Source of the DNA: Anaerolineae bacterium
Lineage (GTDB): Bacteria > Chloroflexota > Anaerolineae > Promineifilales > Promineifilaceae
Reading direction: 5' to 3'
Assembly (NCBI GenBank): GCA_028277515.1
Contig: JANQGC010000146.1
Location: forward strand, 1-64,000
DNA length: 64,000 nucleotides
This document shows positions 25,384-35,309 of this stretch, piece by piece. The notes beneath the pieces are model-generated. The model had not been told where the DNA came from. It saw only the letters and a list, made by a program, of their open reading frames with translations, and ran no database searches. Each line of letters starts with the position of its first letter. Position 1 is the first letter of the stretch. The position numbers and the translations under genes were made by a program.

Positions 25384-26229
25384 CTAGGTTGTGTTGACAT
25401 CCGGCGACCCCTGCCGGATGCGCTGCAATGTAGCTTCCTCAGTTTCTTCCCACATGCCCTCAATCCACCAGGTAATCCCGGCTTCAATCCAGGGCATTAA
25501 TTTATCTTCAACTTGCTGCTCGTTCAGGCCGCCGCTCTTACCGATGGTCACAATATCAAAAGGGGTTGTCATGGATCGCTCTTCGCGGACATAAGCCTCG
25601 ATTTGGCGAATATCTTCGGGGGTGACTTCTTCGGGTTCTCCGGCAGCATTCAACTTCTCGACGATAATGCCATCACACCTCAGGACGCGCTGCATCGACT
25701 TCGGCCGCGGCCAAACACCCGCACACCATAAGGGGACTCGCGGCTTCTGCACCGACCTGGAGGGATAATACATCTCATCCAGTTCGGTCAGCTTCAATTG
25801 ATAGAACTGGCCGTCGTAATCAAACGGTTTGGAGCGGTACATCAGCGTCAAAATGTCAATCGTCTCATCTAGCATTGCGGCGCGTGCTTTTGTATCGGCC
25901 ACTTCATCAGGGAAAGCATGCCAGCCCATCCAGACCGCGCCCATTGCCAGGCCCAGGGTCAGACGACCATCGGAGAGATGGTCCAGGGCCAATGACGCGC
26001 TGGCCAGACGCCACGGCCGTCGCAGAGGGACCGGCGTGACCAACGTGCCCAGGCGAACCCGATTCGTGGTCATCGCGGCCGCCGCCAACCCAATCAGCGG
26101 ATCTTCACACCAGATTGCATCCCCCAGAAAGCAGCCATCCCAGCCATGTTCCTCTGCTTGCTGTGCCAGGTCGGCCACCTTGCGCGGCGTGAGATAGGGT
26201 AATGCAATGCCATATTTGATCCCTTTCAT
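25384..26229 (-). CDS. LLM-class flavin-dependent oxidoreductase
   Basis: 281 residues from ATG 26229 (GGAGG with a 5-nt spacer). Luciferase-like (beta/alpha)8 barrel: Y-G-I-A-L-P-Y-L at the start, A-E-E-H-G-W-D-G-C-F-L-G-D, R-V-R-L-G-T-L-V-T-P-V-P-L-R-R-P, L-D-H-L-S-D-G-R-L-T-L-G-L. This is the common F420/FMN-dependent type; substrate unknown. Somewhat short, with a C-terminus rich in W and E. Monocistronic by position, divergent from the DUF692 gene. Confidence 0.85.
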   Translation of the reverse strand: MKGIKYGIALPYLTPRKVADLAQQAEEHGWDGCFLGDAIWCEDPLIGLAAAAMTTNRVRLGTLVTPVPLRRPWRLASASLALDHLSDGRLTLGLAMGAVWMGWHAFPDEVADTKARAAMLDETIDILTLMYRSKPFDYDGQFYQLKLTELDEMYYPSRSVQKPRVPLWCAGVWPRPKSMQRVLRCDGIIVEKLNAAGEPEEVTPEDIRQIEAYVREERSMTTPFDIVTIGKSGGLNEQQVEDKLMPWIEAGITWWIEGMWEETEEATLQRIRQGSPDVNTT

Positions 26230-26263
26230 AATGCCTCCATTGTTCAATATTGTGTTACCTAAA

Positions 26264-26321
26264 ATTTGACAACTTTTATTGAATGGTTTTCGCTCATCTA
26301 GCAAGTGAAAAGTTGTCAAAT
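26264..26321. repeat. Inverted repeat ATTTGACAACTTTT in divergent promoter region
   Basis: A perfect 14-bp inverted repeat (26264-26277 and 26308-26321) with a 30-nt spacer, in the 327-nt gap between divergent genes. A near-identical one lies at 33345-33398, also between divergent genes. Each arm contains TTGACA, so both may be overlapping promoter -35 elements or an operator. The rest of the gap includes an open stretch of about 45 codons (minus strand, 26414-26554) that could be a gene remnant but is not recognised. Confidence 0.5.
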
Positions 26322-26556
26322 CTCTCGAATATTTACTTAGCAGAAAAGTCCCAAAGAAATTATATCAGCAAAACCAGTGATTTCAGCTTCACAAAACACA
26401 ATGGATGAGAGTGTCATTCCTCCACTGTGGTGAGGACAGGAACCTCGCAATCATCGGCCAGACGTTTGCAAATCGCAAGGGGATCAAAGTGAAAATTGGG
26501 GATTGTTGCCTGTACAATGATGGCTGGAAAGCGATCAGGAGACGCAATAAATTATC

Positions 26557-27450
26557 ATGAAACTCGCAGCCAACTACTCCAGCCCCACGTCCGACCTACT
26601 GCAAAGTGGGCAAATTCAAATTGATTGTTTCAAATGCCCCGCCTGGCCAGATCTAGTAACGACCGTCCAGGAGATCTATCCAACTTATGTCCATTTTCCG
26701 CTTCGAGTGGGCATGGGCATCGGCGATGCAATTGATACGGAGACTAATCAACCGGCCGATTGGCGTAAAGTCGAAAAATTGCTCGCCCAAACCGATACCC
26801 CCTATGTCAATGTTCATCTCGCCCCGACCGTCCACGACCACCCGGATATGCCTGTAGATATGACTGACCCGGTAGACAGCGAGAGGTTGGTTGAAAGTGT
26901 ACTCAAGGATTTGCGTGCGGTCGCTAACCGCTTCGGCGCTAATCAGGTGATCGTCGAAAATATTCATGGGTTTGCGGACATCAACCTGCGTGCAGCTTAT
27001 TCATCGGAACTGATTTCGCGTGTGCTGGAAGAAACTGATTGTGGTTTTCTCCTCGATTTATCCCATGCGCGCCTGGCCGCTTTACAGCTTGGCCTTGATG
27101 CGCAGCAATATGTGAGTGGCATGCCCGTCTCGCGCATCCGCGAGATTCATATCACGGGTATTCACCGCTTTGAGGGGCAGTGGGTTAAGCGTCTGCGTCA
27201 GGCCGGACTTGAAGATAAATTGATTCAACCCTTCATCGGCCGCTGGGTGGAGCATCTACCCATGACCGGTAAGGATTGGGAGTTCTTCACGTGGTCAATG
27301 GATCAGATTCACAATGGAGTATGGGCAAAACCCTGGGTCGTGACCTTTGAGTATGGTGGGGTCAGCCGGTTGTATAAGTCGGTGACGGATGCAGATGTGC
27401 TGGCTGAGCAGATTCCGCGCATTTATTCAATTGTGAAGGGGAAATCTTAG
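26557..27450 (+). CDS. DUF692 (MbnB/TglH/ChrH-like) protein
   Basis: 297 residues. TIM-barrel with DUF692 hallmarks: Y-V-H-F-P-L near 45, V-N-V-H-L-A-P-T, V-E-N-I-H-G-F, C-G-F-L-L-D-L-S-H-A-R, I-R-E-I-H-I-T-G-I-H, V-T-F-E-Y-G-G. The His, Asp and Glu residues in these segments are the expected iron ligands. Family knowledge: several members are multinuclear iron oxygenases that modify cysteines in ribosomal peptides (methanobactin, 3-thiaglutamate). No precursor peptide or partner protein gene is evident next to it, so a RiPP role is not supported here. Confidence 0.82.
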   Translation: MKLAANYSSPTSDLLQSGQIQIDCFKCPAWPDLVTTVQEIYPTYVHFPLRVGMGIGDAIDTETNQPADWRKVEKLLAQTDTPYVNVHLAPTVHDHPDMPVDMTDPVDSERLVESVLKDLRAVANRFGANQVIVENIHGFADINLRAAYSSELISRVLEETDCGFLLDLSHARLAALQLGLDAQQYVSGMPVSRIREIHITGIHRFEGQWVKRLRQAGLEDKLIQPFIGRWVEHLPMTGKDWEFFTWSMDQIHNGVWAKPWVVTFEYGGVSRLYKSVTDADVLAEQIPRIYSIVKGKS

Positions 27451-27507
27451 TTTTTTGCATGATGGCTGGCGCCAAAAAACAGGAATGTTTGTGCATTTCC
27501 TAAAGAT

Positions 27508-27747
27508 TCAATTTAATTCACAAACAATGCTCTTATTTATATTTTCTGAGATCCGCTTCACGCGTATGCTCTGCACCCCTGCCGGGGTTGGTACATCAAC
27601 TTCGCGGCCGAGCAACCTTTCCAGATAATCAACCAGCTCCATAAACTGAAAACCGATAGGTTCCTGAAATTCAATAAACAGATCGATATCACTATCATCT
27701 ATCCAATCTGATTTGAAAACATTTTTGGAATATAAATGTCACTCAAG
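27508..27747 (-). pseudogene. Degenerate MNT-type nucleotidyltransferase
   Basis: The minus-strand frame reads D-S-D-I-D-L-F-I-E-F-Q-E-P-I-G, then L-V-D-Y-L-E-R-L-L-G-R-E-V-D-V-P-T-P and ends with a stop at 27508. This matches the D-x-D-containing core and C-terminal half of MntA-like nucleotidyltransferases (antitoxin partner of HEPN). The N-terminal G-S motif is eroded (L-Y-S) and no start is visible. No HEPN gene accompanies it. The flanks of the 350-nt gap show nothing else except the ribosome site of the next gene. Confidence 0.6.
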
Positions 27748-27800
27748 AACGCTTGTTTGAAGTCCTATTAGAAGGTATAAAGTAAGTGAAGGAAAAATTT

Positions 27801-28361
27801 ATGACCAAACATTTTCGATTGATTTTTCTTTTAGCATGGATCATCTTAATGCTTGTTGGATGCGGCAGTGCGGCCGAACTGGAGCCGGCTACGGTTGGTG
27901 AGTCGGCCAATGTTGTCCCTGAAATCCAGGCGACGAATGTGCCGGCGATAGATGTCCCTGTGGCATCAACAGAGGTTCCCCCCACATCAACGGCCGTCCC
28001 CCCTACATCCACAACCATTCCCCCTACAGAACCCCCGCAGCCCACAGAAGAACCAGCGGAAGAAGTAGTCATCGCCGCTGCTAAGCCGCAGTTCCTCGAA
28101 TTTTATACCGAGTGGTGACCAACCTGCCAGCAAATGGAGCCTATCGTGAATGGGCTAAAGAAAGCGTATCTTGGTCAAATAGTCGTCACTCGCATTGACC
28201 GCGAAGATCCGGAAAATGCTGAGATTGTCGCCCAGTATAACGCGCGCAACCAGCCGATGTACTTTATGCTGGACGGTGATGGCGAAATAATCTGGCAGCG
28301 CATCGGCGGGATCAGTTCGTCCGAGTTGGAACAGGTCTTTTTGGCGGCTTTGGAGGGATAG
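27801..28361 (+). CDS. Thioredoxin-like selenoprotein lipoprotein (W-U-P-T-C)
   Basis: 186 residues with the TGA at 28116-28118 read as Sec106; otherwise a thioredoxin fold would be cut exactly at its active site. Seen: ATG 27801 with AAGGA upstream, signal peptide with lipobox L-V-G-C (Cys20), a Pro/Thr-rich linker (repeats of V-P-P-T-S-T), then F-L-E-F-Y-T-E-W-U-P-T-C-Q-Q-M-E-P, the exact place of the W-C-x-x-C motif, followed by I-V-V-T-R-I-D-R-E-D, a cis-Pro loop R-N-Q-P-M-Y and G-D-G-E-I-I-W. Likely an extracytoplasmic thiol-disulfide or peroxide reductase. Unrelated by sequence to the PrdB-like copies but sharing the U-P-x-C pattern. Confidence 0.87.
28116..28155 (+). promoter_or_regulatory. 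Candidate SECIS hairpin of the thioredoxin-like selenoprotein
   Basis: After the UGA and 20 nt, GCCTAT (28139-28144) pairs with ATGGGC (28150-28155, one G-U) around a CGUGA loop. The loop is 27-31 nt from the UGA, within the usual bacterial range. The stem is short, so this is tentative. Confidence 0.4.
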
Positions 28362-28612
28362 AAGAGAAAACTTCGACATTGGCGATATTCTTTAATCCTC
28401 ATGGTTATCGCTTGGCTTAATACGATAGCAAATATTTGGCCGCAAATATAAAATTAAACCTGTTATAATATTTCAGGTTCTAGGCCAGATTTGAGCAATC
28501 TCCCGTAGATGAAATAATTGGCCCAATCCCTAAGCCCCAGAGGTACTTCGTTGGTCAAATATCGCATTCGCAGCATGGTTCAACGGCTACCAGCCGCTAG
28601 ACTTAATGGCCT

Positions 28613-29662
28613 ATGGAAAATGCTCGATCTACAAAGATCCTCATAATGCTCAACCTTTTCCTGGGGCTGATGCTCTGGTTCTTTTTCTCGACCGACTATT
28701 CTTTCTTTGGGATCATCATCGACCTCCTGTTCCCACCAGCCACTGCCATTTTCGCCCTGATTTCTTACCGTTACATCAGGCGTAACTGCAAATTGAAACG
28801 ACCGCGCCTGGTCAGATTACCGTTCCTCCCCTCAATCATTGGCGGTGGTTATTATGTCCTGGTCGGTGTCTTGATGTTCATCCCTCCTTTCACATTGGCC
28901 GCGCTGTTTACCATCTCCGAAATCGGATCTGAAACAGAAATCCAGCGCGCCATCTCGCCTGATACAAGCCGTACGGCGCATGTCTTGTTTCGCGCAACTG
29001 GTTCTTATACCGGAGGTTTGGGCCGTACTTACGTTCGTGTCAGGCACAAGTACTTGCCTTTGTTAGAGCGAGATATCTATCATGTGAGCAGATCAAACGC
29101 CAGCGGAGATACAGCCAACTACATCGAATGGCGGGACAACGACACCATCTATATCCCTGAAACTGCCCAGGAGATTTCAGTTGGCCGCATCAATACCGAA
29201 GTCCCCCCAATACTCGTCATTCCCGTCTCCCTCTTTCAGATGATAAGAAGCACGGTCGTTGATCTCCTTGAAAGTCAACAGCAGGCCGCTGCCGTAAAGG
29301 ATGTACCGATTTATCCAGGCAATATCACTAACAATCTGCATGAATATCGCGATTTCCAGGATACCGCTTATCGATCATTCCATATCCAGGAGGAAGATGC
29401 TGATTCGGTGGCAAAATGGTACGAGCAGGAGCTCTCAGAACCACCCTGGACACTCATCGACGTCAACAGCTATCTGGAGTCTGAGAAGAATGTCGAGTAC
29501 TATGGAGCCTGCATCCACGCGATGCGCGAATTTGAAGGGCAGCAGCAAGATTTCTGGTGGGAAATCATGGGTAGAGAACGGTCGGACATCGCGCGCGTCA
29601 ACATTGGTTCCCCTAACCCCATATCCGATACCTGCGGTAGATATGCCGGCTCCCCTCGATAG
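28613..29662 (+). CDS. Unknown membrane protein
   Basis: 349 residues, family not recognised. Two or three N-terminal membrane segments (about 10-27, 31-53 and 80-103), then a soluble domain of roughly 230 residues with beta-rich stretches and a W-x-E pattern near the end (D-F-W-W-E-I). No clear Shine-Dalgarno before the ATG. The soluble part includes D-S-V-A-K-W-Y-E-Q-E-L, reminiscent of proteins that compare residual noise/charge values, but this is not enough to assign a family. A TGTTATAAT extended -10 lies at 28461-28469, about 145 nt upstream. Confidence 0.7.
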   Translation: MENARSTKILIMLNLFLGLMLWFFFSTDYSFFGIIIDLLFPPATAIFALISYRYIRRNCKLKRPRLVRLPFLPSIIGGGYYVLVGVLMFIPPFTLAALFTISEIGSETEIQRAISPDTSRTAHVLFRATGSYTGGLGRTYVRVRHKYLPLLERDIYHVSRSNASGDTANYIEWRDNDTIYIPETAQEISVGRINTEVPPILVIPVSLFQMIRSTVVDLLESQQQAAAVKDVPIYPGNITNNLHEYRDFQDTAYRSFHIQEEDADSVAKWYEQELSEPPWTLIDVNSYLESEKNVEYYGACIHAMREFEGQQQDFWWEIMGRERSDIARVNIGSPNPISDTCGRYAGSPR

Positions 29663-29809
29663 TATGCTACTTATTGAACAGGTAAATCATCGCCCTGAAA
29701 CCACAGATAACAATAATATTGCCGGGTGGGATTATGATTTCATCTGGTAAAACACGATATGCAGGAAATAATGATTCTCAACTTACCACTGTTAACCTTA
29801 CCTGGAAAC

Positions 29810-30049
29810 TCATGACTTAGAATCAGCCAATATTGTCTCCAAGTCAAAGGTCTCTTCATCCGCTGAACGGACTTCATCGATCAACATTCGGTCAATGGCA
29901 TCCTGAAGATGGGCAGGCAGTACTTCCCAATCCTCTTCGGCCGCTACGCCTTGTAAGTATGTGAGGTAATCCTCAGCCGTTAAAATCACTTCAATTAATC
30001 GGCCTTGACCGTCGTACACCAATTTTGGAGGATTTGCAATCAGCACCAT
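29810..30049 (-). CDS. Small antitoxin-like protein
   Basis: 79 residues: P-P-K-L-V-Y-D-G-Q-G-R-L-I-E-V-I-L-T-A-E-D-Y then an acidic helical C-terminus. The pattern (beta strand with a D-x-x-G turn, V-I-L-x-x-x-D-Y-x-x-Y-L) resembles small proteins of the Phd/YefM or similar antitoxin kind found next to toxins. No toxin gene flanks it within 150 nt, so it may be solitary. Weak ribosome site. Confidence 0.55.
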   Translation of the reverse strand: MVLIANPPKLVYDGQGRLIEVILTAEDYLTYLQGVAAEEDWEVLPAHLQDAIDRMLIDEVRSADEETFDLETILADSKS

Positions 30050-30201
30050 ATTTATGAGTCCTTTATATGACTATTTCACTCATTATACCAGATGCAGGAT
30101 TGAATAAACTGCCCTATTTTCATGCCATGGCTTGAATCAATTTTTTGAAATTGAAAAAACATTATCGAGAATAATCCAGGTTATGCTACAATCTTTAAAC
30201 T

Positions 30202-30813
30202 ATGTCTCAAATCACCATCGTTAACGTCGGTACTCGCTCCACCAATGCCTGGGTCGTCAGCAACGGCCGCTCGCGCATCCTTGTCGATCTGTGTTGGCCC
30301 GGCTCCATGGGCCGGTTCCGCGCTACCCTCAAGCGTATGGACGTGCCCCTGGAAGAGATCCGCTACGGCCTGGCCACGCACTATCACATTGACCACGCCG
30401 GGCTGGGCCAGGACTTGAAAGAGGCAGGTGTGCCCTTGCTGGTCGTGGATGTGCAGGTTGAGGCCATTCCGCAGATGAAACAATGGATCAAGCCGTCAGA
30501 TAACTACAATGAAATCACCCCTGACGGCAATGTGGTCATCTCCTGCGCTGAAAGCCGCGCCTTGCTGGAAAGCATCGACATCCCCGGCCAGATCCTGCAC
30601 ACGCCCGGCCACTCCCCGGACTCTGTTTCCCTGCTGTTGGACAATGGGGCTGTCTTCACCGGCGACCTGACTCACCCACTGTTCATCGGCCTTGAAGATC
30701 CCGACGTGGTCAAGGCCAGCTGGCAGCGTCTTTATGATCACGGCGCTAAAAAAGTCTACCCCGGTCACGCGTCGCCAGGGAACATCGGCCATTATATGGC
30801 GTTACTCTTGTAA
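30202..30813 (+). CDS. MBL-fold metallo-hydrolase
   Basis: 203 residues. Zinc ligand motif H-x-H-x-D-H at 60-65 (A-T-H-Y-H-I-D-H-A-G), with T-P-G-H-S-P-D-S-V and F-T-G-D-L supplying the third His and bridging Asp, and Y-P-G-H-A-S giving the last His. Length and motif order fit small glyoxalase II-like or N-acyl hydrolases. Substrate unknown. It ends 235 nt before the IS110 transposase gene. Confidence 0.88.
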   Translation: MSQITIVNVGTRSTNAWVVSNGRSRILVDLCWPGSMGRFRATLKRMDVPLEEIRYGLATHYHIDHAGLGQDLKEAGVPLLVVDVQVEAIPQMKQWIKPSDNYNEITPDGNVVISCAESRALLESIDIPGQILHTPGHSPDSVSLLLDNGAVFTGDLTHPLFIGLEDPDVVKASWQRLYDHGAKKVYPGHASPGNIGHYMALLL

Positions 30814-30890
30814 GTAAGCATCCTGCCCTTCATAAACAAACCATCTAAAATTGTCATTAGTATCTAAAAGGTGAGGCATAATAGGGTGAA

Positions 30891-32002
<1,112 letters not shown>

Positions 32003-32009
32003 TTGGACC

Positions 32010-32200
32010 ATTTTTATTCACACAGTTGCTCCGAGGTCCTCCGGCCTGTCCTGAGCTTGCCGAAGGAAGGAATCTTTCGCCGGTCGAGAACCAGATCCCT
32101 CGGTCCCCTCGGGATGACATTTACAGGTTCTTTGCTCATAGAACAGAGCCTGCGATGTGGTAGTTCTAGTTCTCGAAGTGACAATATGAAAGTGTTTTGA
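32010..32200. repeat. Genome-type palindromic repeat remnant
   Basis: Contains CTTGCCGAAGGAAGGAATC, a GATCCCTCGGTCCCCTCGGGATGACAT stretch with internal CCCTCGG...CCTCGGG symmetry, and the same AATCTTTCGC flavour as the repeat at 25060-25230. No coding potential on either strand. Confidence 0.5.
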
Positions 32201-33289
32201 TTATGGACCGGCGAAGCTTTCCTGGGGATCGTGGTGGTGAAAAATTGTCTCAGGTTCGGAGGTGTGGACCCAAACCCATAAGTCGTTTGGCGCTTCGGTC
32301 GACCAGTTGAAAACCCATTCCGCGGCGCGTGGCGGCATATTGACACAGCCATGACTATGCTTATAGCCAAACCGGTCGTGCCAGAAGGCGCCATGCAGGG
32401 CGATGTCATTGTCGAAGAACATGGTGTGGGGCACATCTTCGATGAAATAATAATCGATCTTGCCTTCCGCTCCGGACATTTTTGTTTTTAACTGCCGGTC
32501 CCAAACCTGGAAAATTCCTTCATGGGTAGGCCATTGGTTCAGGCCACTGGAGATAAGCCCGGCATACACCATCTTGTCCCCTTCATAAGCGGCGAAGGTT
32601 TGTTCGTACAGATCAACTTCCACCCAATATTCGTCTGGTCCAACTTCTTCCGGCCGTGTTGAGGGATCAACCAGGCTGACATAGGTCTGGCGCATCCAAC
32701 GGCCGTAACCGATGTCATACCAGATCCAGCCGTCATCGGCCAGTACCGCATCCTGCACCTCGAAGAAAGTGTAACGCGGTAATTTCAAGGCGCCAAGAAC
32801 CGGTTCCGCTCCTGGTTCTTCGCTGTACCAATAATCAACGACCATCCAGCCAAATGGTCTTGTCGGCTGGGCATGGATCTCAAATCCGGTAAATTCAGAG
32901 ATATCGACTAGGGTAATATCCTTCTCCTGCACCCATTCGCCGAGGTTGATCATATACCAATTCTGACCGCCGTGTTCTTCAACCGCCTGAACAGTGGCGA
33001 ATAAAAAGCCGTCTCCCACATTGCGTACCGGGGGCACGGCCGTGCTCGGTTCCGGGTAAACGTTGGTCAGATCGGCCAGCTTGCCATAAACGGCGCGCCT
33101 GGTTGGACTATCAGGAAAGGGCTGCGGTTCGACGAAGATGCTGGGTTCCGGCTGGGAGTCACAAACGTAGCCGACGTCATCAGAATGGAAGTAGCAGCTG
33201 GCGGCTTCGGCCGTTTGCGTGGCGAGAGCCAGGCCGGCTAAAAAAAGAATAGCAGTAATTGAGATGAAGCTAATGCGTTTGATTGGCAA
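32201..33289 (-). CDS. L,D-transpeptidase (YkuD family), secreted
   Basis: 362 residues. Signal peptide ending at about A-E-A-A (27-30). About 180 residues of SH3-like repeated segments (W-Y-M-I-N-L-G-E-W-V, W-I-W-Y-D-I-G-Y-G-R-W-M-R) before the YkuD domain. Catalytic motif H-S-H-G-C-V-N-M with C315 and H313, plus an upstream H-G in I-A-L-H-G-A-F-W-H. It cross-links peptidoglycan or attaches proteins outside the membrane in the usual family role. The stop is close to a genome-type repeat. The gap to the divergent DUF554 gene (325 nt) carries the inverted repeat at 33345-33398. Confidence 0.9.
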   Translation of the reverse strand: MPIKRISFISITAILFLAGLALATQTAEAASCYFHSDDVGYVCDSQPEPSIFVEPQPFPDSPTRRAVYGKLADLTNVYPEPSTAVPPVRNVGDGFLFATVQAVEEHGGQNWYMINLGEWVQEKDITLVDISEFTGFEIHAQPTRPFGWMVVDYWYSEEPGAEPVLGALKLPRYTFFEVQDAVLADDGWIWYDIGYGRWMRQTYVSLVDPSTRPEEVGPDEYWVEVDLYEQTFAAYEGDKMVYAGLISSGLNQWPTHEGIFQVWDRQLKTKMSGAEGKIDYYFIEDVPHTMFFDNDIALHGAFWHDRFGYKHSHGCVNMPPRAAEWVFNWSTEAPNDLWVWVHTSEPETIFHHHDPQESFAGP

Positions 33290-33344
33290 ATTCGATTCCT
33301 AATAATGAGCTTGGTCTATTTTTATTGAACTACTTGCGCAGAAA

Positions 33345-33398
33345 TTTGCCAACTTTTCACATGATATATGGGTGAAAACTATTTAAAAAGTTGTCAAA
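33345..33398. repeat. Inverted repeat TTTG-CAACTTTT in divergent promoter region
   Basis: Arms TTTGCCAACTTTT (33345-33357) and AAAAGTTGTCAAA (33386-33398), one mismatch, closely like the pair at 26264-26321. A second inner pair TTTTCAC/GTGAAAA lies within it. In both places the repeat sits between divergent genes. Confidence 0.5.
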
Positions 33399-33614
33399 CT
33401 TTTAGGTAAACAATAATGAATGGTAAAACAATTATACCGGTATATGGATTAAGAACCAGCTTACATTGGCAATTATTCACCTATTTTTACACGACGGCAA
33501 TGCTATCATATTGTGCGGCTGAAATTCAAGTGTGCAGGCTTACATATCCGGAGGGAGATTGGGAATTTTATTGAAGCGAATTATACTCCAGTGTTCGATA
33601 GGCGAAGGATTAAA

Positions 33615-34337
33615 ATGACCGGAACAATTATCAACGCACTGACGGTATTAATTGGCGGGACTTTGGGCACGATAGTCGGCCATCGCTTTCCAGCGCGCAT
33701 GCAGGAGACGATTTTGGCCAGTCTTGGCCTTTTTACGCTGGTCATTGCTATCGACAGCGCCCTGGTGACCGGCAATCCACTCATCGTGTTGGGTAGCCTG
33801 TTAGTTGGCGTTCTCGTTGGTGAAGCACTGCAGTTGGAAAAGCGCCTGGAGGATTTTGGTGGGTGGTTGAAGCGCCGGTTGGTGAGCGACCCGGAGGCCG
33901 GCCAGAATGCCCGTTTTGTGGAAGCTTTTGTGACCGCCAGCCTTATTTTTTGCGTGGGGCCTTTGACGATACAGGGATCGATTGAAGATGGGTTAATGGG
34001 TGATTCCACCAAGCTGATTATTAAAGCTATGATGGACGGGTTCGCCGCCCTGGCTTTTGCCACAACATTGGGGCCGGGCGTGCTCGCCTCAGTGATTGTT
34101 GTTTTATTATTTCAAGGGGGAATTTCGCTGCTGGCCGGCCTGGGCAATAATGTGTTTACGGAGCCAATGATCCTGGAGATGACGGCGACGGGTGGTGTGG
34201 TCTTGCTGGCGATCGGATTCCGGTTATTGGATATTAAGCGCATTAGGGCTGCCAATCTGCTCCCCGCGATACTTATTGCACCTTTGGCTATAGCGGTGAT
34301 GGATGCGTTGGGAATCGCTTATTATCCAAATCTTTGA
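33615..34337 (+). CDS. DUF554 family membrane protein
   Basis: 240 residues from ATG 33615, which has AAGGA five nt upstream. Begins T-G-T-I-I-N-A-L-T-V-L-I-G-G-T-L-G, the family's N-terminal glycine-rich helix, with six or seven membrane segments, and S-L-I-F-C-V-G-P-L-T-I-Q-G-S-I-x-D-G in the middle, the best conserved DUF554 motif. Family function is not well established (transport-like). An upstream in-frame extension to 33513 lacks a ribosome site. Confidence 0.87.
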   Translation: MTGTIINALTVLIGGTLGTIVGHRFPARMQETILASLGLFTLVIAIDSALVTGNPLIVLGSLLVGVLVGEALQLEKRLEDFGGWLKRRLVSDPEAGQNARFVEAFVTASLIFCVGPLTIQGSIEDGLMGDSTKLIIKAMMDGFAALAFATTLGPGVLASVIVVLLFQGGISLLAGLGNNVFTEPMILEMTATGGVVLLAIGFRLLDIKRIRAANLLPAILIAPLAIAVMDALGIAYYPNL

Positions 34338-34555
34338 ATTGTAAACACGGATGGAAGGAACACGGATATTATTTTTGATTTGAGTATTGCTTATTATCCA
34401 AGTCTTTGAAGCGTAAACACGGATGGGAGATGCGCGGTTTGGAAAATAAATTCATCTGTGTTTTTCCATCCGTGTAACAATATAGTCCGCTGTTTGTAAA
34501 CACGGATGGAAGGAACGCGGATGGGAGAATGAAGGATATGTTTTTGATAGAGTAG
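34317..34555. repeat. Tandem duplication of a gene end plus AACACGGATGG repeats
   Basis: A segment covering the last codons of the DUF554 gene (GCTTATTATCCAA) and the GTAAACACGGATGG that follows is repeated 72 nt later (from 34389). AAACACGGATGG occurs three times (near 34345, 34418 and 34500), with an inverted CCATCCGTGT at about 34467-34476. No gene in 34338-34562. Confidence 0.65.
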
Positions 34556-34562
34556 ATTTTGG

Positions 34563-35309
34563 TTAATTTTTCAATTTGGTGGGATCGATCGCTGAGATCA
34601 GGGCGCGGGCCAGGATCAGGGTGGGATCGATCAGGGGAATGGAGTCGATTTCTTTTTCGGGGAAGGCCAGCGGGATCTCCGTACAACCTAAAATAATCGC
34701 TTCTGCACCTGCTTCTTGCAGATGGCGCAAACCAAGCATCAGATCCTCGCGGGCGCGCTCCGTGGCCTGACCTTGCGCTTTTAATCCATAATCAGGGTCA
34801 TAAATCGCCGGATGGATTCGTTCGGCTTGCAGTGTTTGAGCGGGTGTGAGGATGTCGAAGATAAAGGGGTCGAGTGTGAGCGGATAAACGCGCGTCTCGG
34901 CCGTGCCCGTCGTAGACAAGAGACCGACTTTCCGTATTTCCGGAAAGTTACGCCGCAGTTCTTTTCCCACCTCATCGATCATATGCAGCAAATTTATCTC
35001 GCTGTCGGCACCGGCCAGCCCCTTGATAATGGGTGAAAAGATGGCCGGGGCGTGTGCCGTGTTACAGGGTATCCCGACGACCTGCGCCCCCATTTTTTCC
35101 AGCAACAGCAGCTGCTGAAGGATGGCTGGGGCGGGATTAATTTTGGATCGGCCGAGAAGGTAATCCGAACGGTCAGGGATCTGGACCGGTGATGAAATGG
35201 AATAAACTGTCAGATGATCCTGATCGCGCTCGGCCCTGGTTTGGTCCAGGATCTTGCGCAGCAAGTCTAATCCAGCATAAGGACCTACGCCGGCTACAAC
35301 CCCGATCAT
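34563..35309 (-). CDS. Aspartate/glutamate racemase family protein
   Basis: 248 residues. Two catalytic cysteines: C82 in V-G-I-P-C-N-T-A-H-A and C209 in I-I-L-G-C-T-E-I-P-L-A, as expected of two-base, PLP-independent racemases. Gly-rich start G-V-V-A-G-V-G-P-Y-A-G-L. Substrate probably an acidic amino acid or a related compound. Its start overlaps the stop of the MDR dehydrogenase gene by 4 nt, so the two form an operon. Confidence 0.9.
   Translation of the reverse strand: MIGVVAGVGPYAGLDLLRKILDQTRAERDQDHLTVYSISSPVQIPDRSDYLLGRSKINPAPAILQQLLLLEKMGAQVVGIPCNTAHAPAIFSPIIKGLAGADSEINLLHMIDEVGKELRRNFPEIRKVGLLSTTGTAETRVYPLTLDPFIFDILTPAQTLQAERIHPAIYDPDYGLKAQGQATERAREDLMLGLRHLQEAGAEAIILGCTEIPLAFPEKEIDSIPLIDPTLILARALISAIDPTKLKN

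Noticed and set aside
26557..27450. DUF692 gene as core of a peptide-modification (RiPP) cluster
   Set aside because: No precursor peptide, recognition or partner gene lies beside it; the neighbours are a divergent LLM enzyme and a decayed nucleotidyltransferase.
28134..28361. Separate 75-residue gene M-E-P-I-V-N-G
   Set aside because: It is the second half of the thioredoxin-like selenoprotein, in frame with the first half across the UGA.
29301..29750. 149-codon frame overlapping the unknown membrane protein
   Set aside because: Out-of-frame shadow without ribosome site; the longer frame has membrane segments and plausible composition.
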